DNA of 64,000 bases, from assembly GCA_037962975.1 (NCBI GenBank), contig CM075671.1, positions 14,431,001 through 14,495,000 of the forward strand. Reading direction: 5' to 3'. Under the pieces are notes generated by a model, which saw nothing but the letters and a program-made list of their open reading frames with translations, had not been told where the DNA came from and ran no database searches. This document shows, piece after piece, positions 47,107 through 60,275 of the stretch. Each line of letters starts with the position of its first letter. Position 1 is the stretch's first letter. The position numbers and the translations under genes were made by a program. Source of the stretch: Clitoria ternatea (Eukaryota; Streptophyta; Magnoliopsida; Fabales; Fabaceae).

Positions 47107-47555
47107 GGTATTTATACTCGAGATTGAATCAGGAATCGAGGCATGTTCAAAAAGCCAAATAACTCTTTGAGGTACATGTGACGTACAAGGGGATTTTCAC
47201 TCGAGTAGCAAGTAGGGATTTTATTTCCAGACGGGTTTTATAATTAAAAAGTTTACTTCAAATATTGACACTCAAAAAATATTGATTTATACAAAATAAA
47301 AGTATAGTTATTATGTGTGGTATGAAATAATATTTATAAATGAAAGCCTAGTGCTTGATAGATGTCGATAATAATATTATGTGAATTGATTCATGAAGTT
47401 CCATTAATTATATTTAGTTGGCATATGTTGTTGGTAATTAAATTTTGATGTTGTTGATGATTAGTTGATATTAATTCCATTGGAATATCATTGGCTATGC
47501 CCTACGATGACACTAAATTATGTTGAAGCCTGATGTCCTGAATGTGTTGTTATAA

Positions 47556-47559
<4 letters not shown>

Positions 47560-47596
<37 letters not shown>
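47560..47596. repeat. (AT)n microsatellite
   Basis: Uninterrupted AT dinucleotides inside the solo LTR. A shorter run lies at 48350-48366. Confidence 0.9.
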
Positions 47597-47599
<3 letters not shown>

Positions 47600-48904
47600 G
47601 CTTGATGTGTTGGTTGTGTGTTATTGAAAGTTTATTGATTAATGATGTGTTGTAAATGGTTCAATGTTAATGTCACTGGCTATATTGGTTGATGTGTATT
47701 ACTGAAATGACCCATGTGGGCATTATGAATATATTAGTGATTATGTTATTTATAGTATTGTTGGCTCCATGGATTTAATTTAGAATACTTTTGAGGTGAT
47801 GGTTGTTGAGTTAATGAGTATTGAGATTAGTGAAGCTAGGTTATGATGTCTATATTATGAGATGAAACTTCAGTTTGCCTAACGTTTCAGTTCTTTTTGA
47901 GATATCTACAGGTATGACCTTCGATTCATCGTGGATATCAAGCACTTCGGTTTGTCAAGCACTTTAGTTGTTAATGGCTTCCCTTTTTGTTATGTTATGA
48001 CCATTATCCTCAATAAGAACTTTGGTTTGTTTGTTTGTATGATATGTTTTGATGATGTTTGGAATTGAATTGACAACTGATCTATGAATTGCTAATTACT
48101 ATTTTGAGTGGTACTCACCCTTCAACTTTCATTTTAGTGAGTTTTCAAGGCGATAATGTCGCTTGGTGAGCTTGAAGCTGGAGAAATGCAATGCCAAAGT
48201 AATAGATTTGTAAATTAACTATCTTGTAGTGTTGCTTAAGATGGATGTATAATCTTCATGGTTTTATTGATATTTAAAGTTTATGTTATAGCCCTTTGAT
48301 TGACTTAATTTGGTGAACACATGTATGTGATGTCAAAAGTTTAGTTTTGATATATATATATATATAGTTTTGGCATGGCCCTTCGGTTGGCCTAAGCTGA
48401 CAAGTATTTATGTATGTGAGGCTTGATGTCATCTCTTAATAATTGTGATGATTATATTTATTTGATTGTTAGTGGATAAGTAGTTGACACCTCACTAGAG
48501 GTTTAGTTTGAATCTTACCATAATATGATGTTGAGGAATTAATCCTCTCTATGTCTAGGAACTGTTTAAACTTAAATGATTATGAATTTTGACATTATGG
48601 TCATGTTGTGTGAATAATGCATTGAGATGGGTATTCTTTAGTTCCCTACTCATATCGTCACATATGGGAAGGGAAGGATACCCTATCCATTGTTAGGTTA
48701 GGGACCTGTAGCTTGATAGGTTCATTCTTAAGCCTACTAGGGCTTGTAGTTTATATCTTTCGCTATGTGTTTTGTTAAGCAACGTGTCACTTAGGTTCTT
48801 AATGTTAGTTTGTTGGGGTGTTGTGTTCTTCTTGAAAATTTTTCCCTAATTTTAGTAAACACTGGGGATTAATTCTAGTAATTTAGATGGGACATCGTAG
48901 CCCT

Positions 48905-49459
48905 ATTTTTATTTGTAGCTCAAGGCCTCAAAATGTTCAGGATGACTCTAAGTGTAAAGAAGTTAGATCTTGAGGTTTATCAGGTTATCAAAGCATTATC
49001 TAGAGGTATTACTTATCAACAAAATTCTCATATTGGTGACTTTTAACTAGGATCTTCATAAATACAACTTAAATCCTTGATTAGTTAGATCAGTTTTTGT
49101 TACTCTTATGATGAGATGATTAGAATGAATTTATGATTAGAAAAAAAACAAACCATATTAAGTTACAACCCGATTGTGTCATTAATAACACTAAACCATA
49201 TTTGCAGTCAATTTTGTTAGTTTAACATTAACCCAAATAACACATAATTAATTTTGCAATCTATTAAGGCTTGTTTGGTGGGTAGGATAAGAACAAAATA
49301 ATTTGTTAGGCCAATAGACTACGATAAGTTTATCATGTTGCCTAGCTTATTTTATCTTTCTAACCCTTTGTAATTTCCATCTTGAGAAAAAAATTAAATT
49401 AAAAATAGATAAGATAGGATAAGAAACATATGTATATTATTATTTTTTTATGGAGTGTA

Positions 49460-49497
<38 letters not shown>

Positions 49498-50489
49498 TAA
49501 TAATATTATTAATCATGAGTTTGTTCAACATTTATTCTAGTATACACCAAATGTTAGACAAAATAAAAATTTATCTAACATTTATTGTATCATATTTTTT
49601 ATCACATTTTATTTATTTATCTTATCATGTTATATTCACCCAACAAGTGCTTAATATAGGTTGGTTGTAAGTATTAAGGAGTTGGTTTTGTAAATAAAAT
49701 AATAGTTAGTGAACAAATTTACCCTTTAAATAATTAGTATAAAAATATTATATCTGTCCTTAAATATAATATCATTTTACCTAATTTATGTGTATTAGTA
49801 ATATTGGTTAATTTGATTAAAATCATTAAGTTTGTTTAAAATACATTATAGTTTTCCAAGTTTGTCCTTAGAGTGATTATGACCTATCATTCAACTTTCT
49901 CTGCTTATTCTCTCTCCACTTAACCAGTTACCACGAGAGAGATAAATAATGTAATTGATGTACCTCATTTATTATTATATTGATTTCAAGAAAAAAAATT
50001 ATACATTAATAAGAGTATTCTACTCAAAAAATAATTAATAACATGAAAATTTGAAAAAATGTCTTATATTAAGGGACATTTTTTTTTAAAAAAAGGTTAT
50101 TTTTAGGGATGGAAGTAATATGAGAAAATATTTGTTGCATCGGCTATTAGGAACAACCGGTTTAATAAGTTTGAATATACTAAATGCCCTAAATATAAAT
50201 GCATTGAATCCAAATCTGAATAACTATGCTAAAAAGTAATCTATATATGAACACTTAGAACTCAATTTTTTTAAAAACTTGATGTGCGGTGAAATTTAAA
50301 GGCTAAATATTTGTTTTACTTCATACTCTTAAGTTTTAAAAATAGTTTTAGTTAGCCCCTATGCCCCCCCACTCATGGCCTAATGCATGAAGAAGTAATT
50401 ACACAACTGCTAAACCACAATATTATTTATGCATATAAGAAATAATTATTATGTATATAGAATAGTAAGTCACATTTTTTTGTTAGTTT
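48905..50489. other. AT-rich sequence without recognised genes
   Basis: It contains GGTTATCAAAGCATTA near 48984, which resembles a degenerate Met-tRNA primer site, and a (TTA)n run at 49459-49497. The first may be a scrap of an older retroelement. No coding region is recognised. Confidence 0.5.
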
Positions 50490-50494
50490 ATATA

Positions 50495-51136
50495 TGTTCT
50501 GTCCTGAACCGGGGTCAAAGAGATCCGGTGTCGGGCCAGTCACAATTAGTGAGAAAAGTCTATGTCTGAAGGCCGGATCTGTGAATATCCGGTATGTGTA
50601 TCCGATGTCTCTGTATGTAGAGAACGGTCTTGACGTCCTGGAGATCCTTCATACTGACCTCCCGTGTTGATGTGGGCGACAGATGGTGTCACTTACGAAG
50701 ATTCTCCGACGCTCAAGTCAGTGATATATTCCACTGTAGGGTGACGTGTATGTCATCCGGTGTGCATGGTGTTATCCGGACTAACCGGTACAGGGAGAAC
50801 GCCTGACTCGGAATTAGAGTCCGGATGTATACCGATGACACCGGTTACATGTTATAGAATGGAAACTGGTTGATCAGTCTGGATCAGCTTCTCAACACCG
50901 GGTGAAAGAAGAACGGATGAGGTATCTGATATCTTGGTCACTACTTCGGATAACCGATATAGTTGCAGACTGAGTCGGTATCTTGTGATACCGATTGAGG
51001 CCGGCTAACATTTTTACCGACTGGATCGTTGTCCAGTGGTATACCGACTGGATCATTGTCCAGTGATACCGATTGAACTCTAGGCCGGCTAAGATAATTA
51101 TTTCTTAGTCTTAGGGCCGGTATCCAGACCGGATCA
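50495..51136 (-). repeat. 3' LTR of element C (shortened)
   Basis: 642 bp from TGTTCTGTCC to CCGGATCA on plus. Relative to the other LTR it lacks 336 bases at 50733/50734. Otherwise the two are closely similar. Confidence 0.9.
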
Positions 51137-53420
51137 TATGTACCCTAGCTTATATGAGGGACTTATGAAGTTGCTCATATGAGCTATACAACCTGCGAGA
51201 GGTCTGGATGCTGGTGTAACCTGTAAAAATATCTTTGCAGTACCCGTTAACCATTGAATATTGTCCCTGAGCGTTATTGAGTGATCGGTTCCGAATGAAC
51301 ATTTGACTCTGAGTGAGTGATTCTGAGCGAATATTCGACTTTGAGTAAATGACTCTGAGTGAGGTTGGTTCTGGCCGTGTCACTCGGTAAAATTCCATTA
51401 CTTGTAATCTCCTCGTACTACTCGGTAAAAGTTTGTACGTTTTATCCGAGTCTTTTATTTTTATGTCGAGGGCTCGTGTTTTATCTTGGAAATTCCGAGT
51501 GGAAGATCTCTGATTGATCCTTCCAGGAGCAGGATTTTCTGAGTAATCCCTCGGGGGTTACTTCCGAGTGAATCGACAGCGTTCGGTTTAATCCTCTTAA
51601 CCGTACCCGGAGTTCAATTTTGCCCTACAATCCGAGCTTTCATTCGGGTGGGAAGTTTCTGAGTGCAACTTTCCCGAGTAGGTGTGTCCCCGAGTTGAGT
51701 GCAACTTCCCCGAGTGAGGTGTCTCCGAGTGCGACTCTTCTAATTGGGATTGAACCGAGTGAGACGTTTTCGACTTCCACTGGGTAAGGCACCAAGTGAA
51801 TAATTTCCGACTTCCACGTGGTATGGCACCGAGTGAAGAATTTCCGACCTCCACGTAGCATATATTCCGAATGGGCCATTTCCAGGGGAAGTACTTTTGG
51901 TCAGAGGAAGGCTCCGACTTTGAATAAGTACGTTTCGGGTAGATATATTCCCGAGTAAATAATTCGAGTCTGACTTCAAATTTGAAGTGTTTCCGAGTAA
52001 GGAATTCCAAGGGAAAGTATTTCCGAGTGAGGAATTCGTAGGGGAAGTACTTCTGAGTGAATTCGAAGTCATGCTTGGAGTTAGGTTTGACCCTACAATC
52101 CAAGCCTTCGACTGAGGTTCAGTTTGATCCTACAACCCGTCTTCAATGGCGATCGGTTTAATCCTACTAACTGCTCTTCTTCACTCGGTGTTGGATTTTA
52201 CCCATTCACCGGTTGTTTTTAATTTACTCGGGGTTCAGCGTGGTCCTGAAGAAAAAGCTTCACCCAGCTTACTGCGCCCAAGCCTTCACCGACATTCGGC
52301 CAAACCTACTAGTCGTACTCGGACTTCGGTTTAATCCTGCAATCCGAGCCTTCAACACGGGGTTCAGATCAGGGCTAATCCTGAACCTACTGCGCCCATT
52401 ACTCGGGGTTCAGCATGGCCTTAAAGAAGGTCCAGCTTACTGCGCCCAAGCCTTCAATCGGTGTTGGATTTTACCCATTCACCATTTTTCTTCACTCTCG
52501 GTGTTGGATTTTACCCATTCACCGTTCTTCTTCAATCGGTGTTGGATTTTACCCATTCACCGTTCTTCACCGATGTTCGGCCAAACCTACTAGTCGTACT
52601 CAGAGTTTGGTTTAATCCTACAATCTGAGCCTTCTCCGGTGTTCAGCCAAACTTACTAACCGTACCCAGAGTTCGGTTTAATCCTACAATCTGGGCCTTC
52701 AATCGGTGTTGGATGTTACCCATTCACCATTTGTCTTCACTCGGTGTTGGATTTTACCCATTCACCGGCCTTCTCAATCGGTGTTGGATTTTACCCATTC
52801 ATCGTTCTTCATACTCGGTGTTGGATTTTACCCATTCACCGTTCTTCATACTCGGTGTTGGATTTTACCCATTCACCGGCCTTCTCACTCGGTGTTGGAT
52901 TTTACCCATTCACCGTTCTTCTTACTCGGTGTTGGATTTTACCCATTCACCGGCCTTCTCAATCTACTCGGGGTTCAACGTGGTCTTAAAGAAGGACCAG
53001 CTTACTGCGCCCAAGCCTTCAAATTATGGTTCACCCCTTTGTACCTTCGAAGAGGTTCATCACTAACAACAGATACGTTGTTAGGATCATCCGTCCTGAA
53101 AGTATCTTGTCACAACAGTGTTGTGCATCGAATAAAATCATAAAGACAATGGGTGAACATATAGAATATTTCATTAATTATGAATTACAAGAGAGAAAGA
53201 GAACCGGGTCGGGGTTATGCCTCGTTAAACTTTCTTGGTAAAACCCTATCGGAAAAACTCAAGTAAGGAAAGAGTGCACACCGTCTTACCGACTAGCTGT
53301 AATAGCGAAAGGTGTTTTTTGACTTTGATGGCCTGTTCCCTAATCAATGACCTCGTCAGCCCTGATGTTGTTGTTGGGGCATAACATTTTGCTGTGCAGG
53401 ATCACCCATCATAACTCCCT
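51137..53420 (-). repeat. 3' region of element C with tandem repeats
   Basis: About eleven copies of GTGTTGGATTTTACCCATTC occur between 52190 and 52960, spaced about 37 bp where regular. Next to them is a block of CCGAGTGA-type repeats (51480-52100), and 67-bp units shared with G1 lie near 52600-52700. Open frames here (for example on plus at 52213-53143) are repeat artefacts. Confidence 0.8.
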
Positions 53421-53421
53421 T

Positions 53422-54858
53422 TTATTTTTCAGAAGCAGTAAATCTTCTGATCGGAGTGGGATGATCATTATCGCCTTCCTCGTAGTCCCTCCCCCTTTTC
53501 TCAGTCCGGTCTGATTCATCAAAAGACCTTGCTTTGAAAAGGTATTGTTTGAGCTCACCCTCTCGGATCAGGGTCTCAATAGTATTCTTCAGGGCTTGAC
53601 ATTCGTTTGCCGAGTGGCCTTTTTGCTCATGGAATTCGTAGTATTTTCGAGGGTCACCATGTTTGCGAAGCTGGGGCGGCTTCCTGACCCCATATGTAGT
53701 AAGCGTTGGCCAACCGATCTCTCTCAGAATCTGTGCCCGCTTAGAATTTAACGGAGCATAATTGCTAAATGCATTTACCCATTCTTCCTGACTCGGAGGT
53801 ACAGGATTATCGAAAATGTTGCCCCAGAACGGTCTCTCCATGCGTTCTGATCGGGGCCTATCCTTATCTCTCCGTTGTTATGGCGTTGGGGATTTCCCTC
53901 TCGCCGTTGTTGCTTCCAAGTGCATCTCAATGCCCACATACTTGGATGCTTTCCTCCTGAATTCTTCAAAACTCGCCGGAGGACTTTTCGCCAACGACAG
54001 GGCGAAAGTAGAGTTCGGTTGCAAAGCTTCTATCACGATGTGCAACTGTAATGCCTCTGCCAAGTTTGGAACAGTAGTTGCTTCCTTGTAAAACCTCTTT
54101 AAGAAGTCCTTGAGAGTTTCATGTTCCCCCTGCCTAATCTGGGCCAAAGTATAAGATGTTCTAGGAATATCACTGGAAATGACAAAGTGGTCCACAAACG
54201 CTGTTGCCATTTCTTCCCATGAGTCGATGGAACCTGATGGTAGCCCCTTGAACCACCTAAGGGCATCATCAACAAGAGTCCGAGGGAACATCCTGCACAT
54301 GAAATCTTCATCTGACCCCAGGTACATGGCTTTAAATGCATAAGCATCAAGATGCTTAGTGGGATCAGTTTCACCACTGTATTTTTTGATAGAGAGAGGT
54401 TGAGTAGTCTGTAGGTGCTTAGGGATGTGTACACTCATAAGTCTCCTTGAAAAAGGGATTGTGAGTTTATAAGTTACCAGAGAGGCTGTCATCAACTCTC
54501 TCTTCCCCTTAGCAACTCTCTCATTAGAATCGTGGGTCTGTTTCTTCCCTTCAAACGTAGGGATGTTTGAGTACTGGGGGCTTTCGGTTGTGTGATGTGT
54601 CCCCTTGGTCTGAGACATGGCTCTCTCTTCCACGTTCTTTCTCTCACGCTTCAACTCCATCAGTTCTTCCATCAACTTTCTTATCATCTCATCCCTTGGA
54701 TCTGGTGCTGAAACTTGCACCATTCTTCTTGAACTTTCCACAGGCGACTCAAGAACTAAACGCCTGTTCACCGGTTGTTCCTGGGCAGTGATGTCTTCCA
54801 CGTACCTATCTGGTTGGTTTCTCCCATTGCATTCCATGATAAGAGACCAGACTTCCAA
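53422..54858 (-). pseudogene. Gag of element C, one in-frame stop
   Basis: Starts at 54858 (MEVWSLIMECNGRNQ). The capsid-type gag domain is clear: IKKYSGETDPTKHLDAY, DDALRWFKGLPSGSIDSW, LKDFLKRFYKEA. A TAA at 53878-53880 interrupts it, then the same frame continues (MERPFWGN from 53841) to the nucleocapsid-type motif YYEFHEQKGHSANECQALK and stops at 53422. The knuckle is the degenerate form seen in Tat-type gag. Without the stop, gag would be about 478 residues. Confidence 0.88.
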
Positions 54859-54904
54859 AACGAGAAGTGGGAATAACTTTAACGTGTCCCACTGGACGTG
54901 CCAA

Positions 54905-55882
54905 TGTTCTGTCCTGAACCGGGGTCAAAGAGATCCGGTGTCGGGCCAGTCACAAGTAGTGAGAAAAGTCTATGTCTGAAGGCCGGATCTGTGAATATCC
55001 AGTATGTGTATCCAATGTCTCTGTATGTAGAGAACGGTCTTAACATCCTGGAGATCCTTCACACCGACCTCCCGCGTTGATGTGGGCGAAAAATGGTGTC
55101 ACCTGCGAAGATTCTCCGACGCTCAAGTCAGTGATATATTCCAAGTATGGAATGTAAATGATTACAAGGATCAGATATAAGCATTTGGGAGAGAAAGACC
55201 AGAACCAGGAACCCTTCTCCAGTAAACTAAAGTGAGTTCCTATACCTGATTGGCTCGATTTACGAGGACTTGTTAGTGGGGAATCACTAACCTTCATTAT
55301 ACAAGTATATTATTGTTTAATGCGCACTTACCAGCATGATTGAGGCAAGTGGCTATTTTATATTGAGCGTAGGGAGTATGGGCTAGACTTAGGGGACAAG
55401 TTGATCATTCCCTGGAGTAGAGTTTGGCGCGTAGTGTGGGGAATTATTGATCGGTCCTTGTAGCAATACCCGTCGTCTTCTGTAGGGTGACGTGTATGCT
55501 ATCCGGTGTGCATGGTGTTATCCGGACTAACCGGTGCAGGGAGAACGCCTGACTCGGAATTAGAGTCTGGATGTATACTGATGACACCAATTGCATGTTA
55601 TAGAATGAAAACCGGTTGATCGGTCCGGATCAGCTTCTCAACACTGGGTGAAAGGAGAACGGATGAGGTATCCGATATCTTGGTCACTACTTCGGATAAC
55701 CGGTATAGTTGCAGACTGAGTCGGTATCTTGTGATACCGATTGAGGCCGGCTAACATTTTTACCGACTGGATCGTTGTCCAGTGGTATACCGACTGGATC
55801 ATTGTCCAGTGATACCAATTGAACTCTAGGCCGGCTAAGTTAATTATCGCTTAGTCTTAGGGCCGGTATCCAGACCGGATCA
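54905..55882 (-). repeat. 5' LTR of element C (full length)
   Basis: 978 bp. It contains the 336 bases (55144-55479) missing from the other LTR, including a TATA-like ATATAAAATAG on minus near 55355. The outer flank is ATATA. Confidence 0.9.
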
Positions 55883-55887
55883 ATATA

Positions 55888-57699
55888 CAAGGACGAGGTA
55901 AGAGTATATGATAAAATATAAACTCATGTATATATATATATATTTTAAATATTCTAATCATAATATATTTAAATTATTATTAAATATTTATAAATATATT
56001 TAATAATAATAAATTATTAAATATTAAATATATTAAATACATAAATATATTTAATATTTAATAAATATAGTATTAATAAAAATTTAAAATTTATTATATA
56101 TAATATTAACGTGAATCTTTAATATAATTAAATATATTATTACTAACAAATAAATAAAACTATTAATGTCAATATTTTATATAATTAAATATAGTATTAA
56201 TAAAAAATATATAAAATTCATAATATCATTCTTTAATATAATTAAATATATTAATAATAAAAATAAATTAAATTATTAATGACAATCTTTAATAAATATA
56301 ATTTAATATATTAAAGGATTGACATTAATAATATATTGATTGAGTTTTAATTTTTTATTAATAGTATATTTATTAAATTTTAAATATAATAAATATATTT
56401 AATATTTAGCAATTTTTATTATTAAAATATATTTATAAATGTATAATCATATATAATAATAATGTTCAAATATATTATGATTATTATATTTTAAAAATAT
56501 ATGATATAAATTTATATTTTATTATATACATTTACAACATTCATGTTGTATATAAACTAACAAAAAAATATGACTTACTATTCTTTATATATAATAGTTG
56601 TTATTTATATACAGGAATGATGTTGTAGTTTAGTGATCCTGTAGTTAGTTTGTCATGTATTTGATTATAGTTCAAGTTTCACTAAAAGCATGGATTCCAG
56701 AATAAGTAATTATTATACTATATAATGTACTTAACTAACTTGACAAAACGTTTAATCGGTACTCTATGATTTTTTTCCTTTTTTAGAAAACTAACCTAAA
56801 AAAACTTTTATGTACATTTTTTTCTTGATTAGGTTTTGTTGATTTAGAGCATTCCCAAGTATTGCACATTATGATGGGTTGTTTTTTTTATTTTTCACAA
56901 AAAAATAATACAGGCTTCCAAAAGCTCGTCAAAAACTCGGCAAAACCTACACAAGTCCATAAATACAAGTAACTCGCCAAGCCTGCAATTCATTGTGGAC
57001 TGGGCCTAAACTTGTTTGAAACTAAAGCGAGCCTTTTAAAACCACTAAAAGAATTATATTGAAATACATGTGTGGAATTTATAACACACCCACACATATA
57101 GTACATTGAAACTGATACTTAATATATGTGTGGAATTTATAACACATATACATATGAACTACTGTATGCATATCACTCATAAAGTATGGGTTTTTTTATT
57201 TGTAGTTTCCCAAGTCACCATGTAGTAGACCAAGGAACCACTTCCAGTTGGCCTTATTCTTAATGTGACACTTCTTCAGTCATTTTCTTCATTATATCAT
57301 CAAAACCTACCACCTCAGCTTAATCAACATTAACAATTGTTGTCCTAGTTAATTGTTCAACCACACGTCTAGCACATGTTCCCACCATCTACATCCATGT
57401 GTCATCAACTAAATATTGAAAATACACATCCACCACTCCCTTGTTTTGTTTTACACAAGCCACCATGTATAAAATGTCCCTATCACCCTTAATAGTCTTC
57501 AACTCATTATCTAAGTCCAAATTGTGCATGCTAAAATAAATTAACAATACCTACAACTCCCAACAAACTTGTCAAATGCAAAAAAATAAATATAATCAGG
57601 ATTAATCTCCTCTCATTATTCTATGTATACTCATCCTTATAAACCACAAATCAACCACCATAGTTAACCCTTATTTTAACATCCTAATGTACATTATGT
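55888..57699. other. Very AT-rich sequence, no gene recognised
   Basis: 55915-56520 is almost pure A/T built from ATTAAATATA-like words. The rest is AT-rich with no clear repeat ends. A short GC-richer block near 56860-57010 could be the edge of a MITE, but its partner end was not found. Confidence 0.5.
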
Positions 57700-58205
57700 T
57701 GTTCAAGTGGCCTCAATACTCAAGAGGGGGAGTGAATTGAGTGTTTAAGCTTTTCTTTAGAATGCCTTTGAAATTGATTCCTTTTTCACAAAATATGTTT
57801 GTATGCAATAGCAAGTGTAATGCAAGAGTCAATGTAAAACAATATGCAAATGTTATTTAGGCAATATGTCAAGCACTTGGTGTGCAACACTTTAACTTAG
57901 CCTAATTACTCAAGTTCAAGCAATAATATCATAATCAAATCAATATACCAACCAAATCCAATAAGTAAATGAAAGAGAGTAGGGAAGAGAAGCTTGCAAA
58001 CCAATTTAACGAGTTCTACCAACCCAGTGTACGTCTCGCCTACAAGCAACCCACTTGAAGGATTTCCACTATTGAACTTTAGAGATACAAGCTATGAGCA
58101 ATTACAGCTTCCTAGTGTCCCACACTCAAGAACTCAATCCTCACTAGCACAAGGGCAACCCACCCAATCTCTCAAACTCTCAATACCCAAAGGTTAAACC
58201 CCAAC

Positions 58206-59001
58206 TGATCCGGTCTGCATACCGGCCCTTAAGATAGGACGCCATTGTGGTTGTCCTAGAAGGTCAACCGGTATCACAGGTCAACGTCCGTACTATAAAG
58301 ACATAGGAGCCTTTCCTACACCGGTCATCCGGAGTCTCATCTGAGACATCGAATCCTTCATCCGTTCTCATTCTTCCGTCGCATATAACTGTTTGCCTCA
58401 ATGTCATGATAAGATAAGTAAAGTCACTACTTATCAATGTAGATACCCTACACAGCGGAATGTGTCTATATCATTCACTGAAAGAAGTAAGTACGATTAC
58501 AGGCGTGATATACAGAAAAAGGGGATTATCCCCATCCCTGTGTCAGAATCGTACACTAATCATTGACCTACCCACTGTCATACTCTGAATACTGAACCAC
58601 TCTGATTGATGCTTTGCACACGGCATCAGAGCCATGGGCCCACTTACACCCAACGATTCATTTTCCACATTCAACTATAAATAGCATATTCACCAACACA
58701 TGTAAGGCTACGTTGTTCTTACTCTCATTTTACTATTGCATTGCTTAAGTGTTCACTGAGTTCCCATACATTCTTCTAACTTGAGCGTCGGAGAATCTTC
58801 GCAGGTGACACCACCTTTCGCCCCCTAACAATGCAAAACACTGGTGTGAAGGATCTCCAGGACAACAAGACCGGCTTCTCCCACTGTGAGGTCAGATTAT
58901 AATACCGGATACCCACTGTACTGATGTATAAATACTATAAAACATACGCTTTTGTGGTTGGTTCCCACACCGGATCGTAGACCCCGGTTCGAACTAGTTC
59001 A
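58206..59001 (+). mobile_element. Solo LTR of the G family with TSD CCAAC
   Basis: 796 bp starting TGATCCGGTCTGC and ending CCGGTTCGAACTAGTTCA, flanked by CCAAC at 58201-58205 and 59002-59006. It is colinear with the G1 3' LTR, including CTATAAATAG near 58674. No internal region is left. Confidence 0.92.
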
Positions 59002-59934
59002 CCAACCTTTGTGACCACTCAACCTAGAGTAAATAACCTTGGTGTTTTGGTGTTTGGTTTTACAATCAATAAACTCTCTCAATAGAGTAGATAAACAAAT
59101 GAAAGGCTCTAACAATGATTACTCTCAACAAGAGAGGATTTACAAATTTAAGCTCTAAGTTTTAGAAATTAAAACTACACAAAGAAATAGAACTCACAAG
59201 ACTCAAGATTTGATTTCTCTTTGATGATTTTTGGATACTTGAGTATCTTGAATGAGTCTTCCATTTATAGGCCTTGGAGAGGTGCCCTAGAGTCTTCAGA
59301 GTCGTTACATAGCATAGGCATCTTATTGAAAATGGAGAAGTGAGATGGTTTCCCACTTAAAAACACTTTTCCCAAAGATTTGGCACTATCGTAATTGATT
59401 ATGCCTCATGCTGTAATCGATTACACTTTGAATTCTTTAGTGTAATTGGACTGGTAATCGATTAGCCTTTCCCATGTAATCAATTAGCTAAGAGATAGAA
59501 CCTTGCTAATTGATTGTTCATTGCCTTGTAATTGATTGTGAATGGCACCTGATGCATTTAGTTGTGTTACGTAGCATGGTAATCGATTATGACTCATGTG
59601 CAATCAATTATGGGACAAACAGAAACTCTCTAATCGATTAGTTCTTGTCTTGTAATCGATTAGCAACATTACAGAACATTGGTAATCGATTGTGGCATCC
59701 TTGTAGTCGATTAGCAGATGTACCTGATGCTTTTCATTTATTTTCTCAGCTTGGTAATTGATTGGCTTCCTTGGTGCAATCGATTAGGTGACAAACAGAA
59801 ACTCCATAATCGATTAAAGTTGATGAGGTAATCGATTAGGTGTTGGATAGAAGCTCTGTAATCGATTATATAAGGTCTTGTAATCAATTAGGATACGTGT
59901 TTTTGCATGTCTGATGTTTTCTTCTTTGTTTTTA

Positions 59935-60178
59935 TCCTTGCATGTGTTCTTTTATGAACACTTGAACTTTTTGCCATGATTCTTCAATAGCTTTTGTGAT
60001 TATCAAAATTATCAATTTCAGCATTGATGTAGTCAGGGGATATGATATCCTTTTCAGAAAATTTCTGAATGAAGTTTTGGAGGTCTCTAGGATTTGTGAA
60101 GAACCTTGAAAAATCAAGGGGGTTATTGGTTTGGACAAGAGAGGACCTAGCTCTTTTCACATTCCTTGATGAAGACAT
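59935..60178 (-). pseudogene. Extra ORF remnant downstream of Copia pol
   Basis: From ATG at 60178: MSSSRNVKRARSS, then DFSRFFTNPRDLQNFIQKF and DIISPDYINAEIDNF. The frame breaks and continues in another frame as EESWQKVQVFIKEH. The arrangement recalls the basic N-terminus and plant-transposon-type proteins seen in legume retroelements. No function is known to me. Upstream on minus, CCTATAAATACCCCC (about 60276-60290) is a strong TATA box, suggesting its own transcript. Confidence 0.5.
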
Positions 60179-60275
60179 TGTGAGAAGAAGAAGATGAAGA
60201 GGATTTGGAAAATTTGGAGAGTCTTGGAGGAAGGAGGAGTATTGGAGGCATGAGGTAGAAGAGGTGAAGGAGGGG

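Larger units (their letters stand above)
45034..48899 (+). mobile_element. Solo gypsy-type LTR with TSD GCCCT
   Basis: It begins TGTAATATCCCA and ends TGGGACATCGTA, 3866 bp, with GCCCT directly outside both ends (45029-45033 and 48900-48904). It contains the TCTTCATAAAAGTTGTAG phrase (45818) that recurs in the T1 LTR, a (CT)n run, a hAT-like MITE and (AT)n runs. No gag or pol is present. Open frames near 45900-46200 are the CT repeat. Confidence 0.85.
50495..55882 (-). mobile_element. Element C: gag-only Tat-type retrotransposon derivative
   Basis: 5388 bp on the minus strand, flanked by ATATA (50490-50494 and 55883-55887). LTRs belong to the TGATCCGGTCTG family. It has a primer-site-like TTGGCACGTCCAGTGGGAC next to the 5' LTR, a gag gene and long tandem repeats, but no pol. 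It is therefore a non-autonomous internal-deletion form. Shared repeats link it to G1, whose pol type could have served it. Confidence 0.9.

Noticed and set aside
48984..48999. Primer-binding site of a full retroelement after the 45-48.9 kb LTR
   Set aside because: GCCCT flanks the LTR on both sides, showing it is solo. The GGTTATCAAAGC phrase lies outside it and has no gag or pol after it.
50495..51136. CCGG-rich ends as terminal inverted repeats of a CACTA transposon
   Set aside because: The two copies at 50495 and 54905 are direct repeats with ATATA outside and gag between them, so they are LTRs.
52213..53143. Several overlapping plus-strand open frames
   Set aside because: All translate the 37-bp tandem repeat of element C in different frames.
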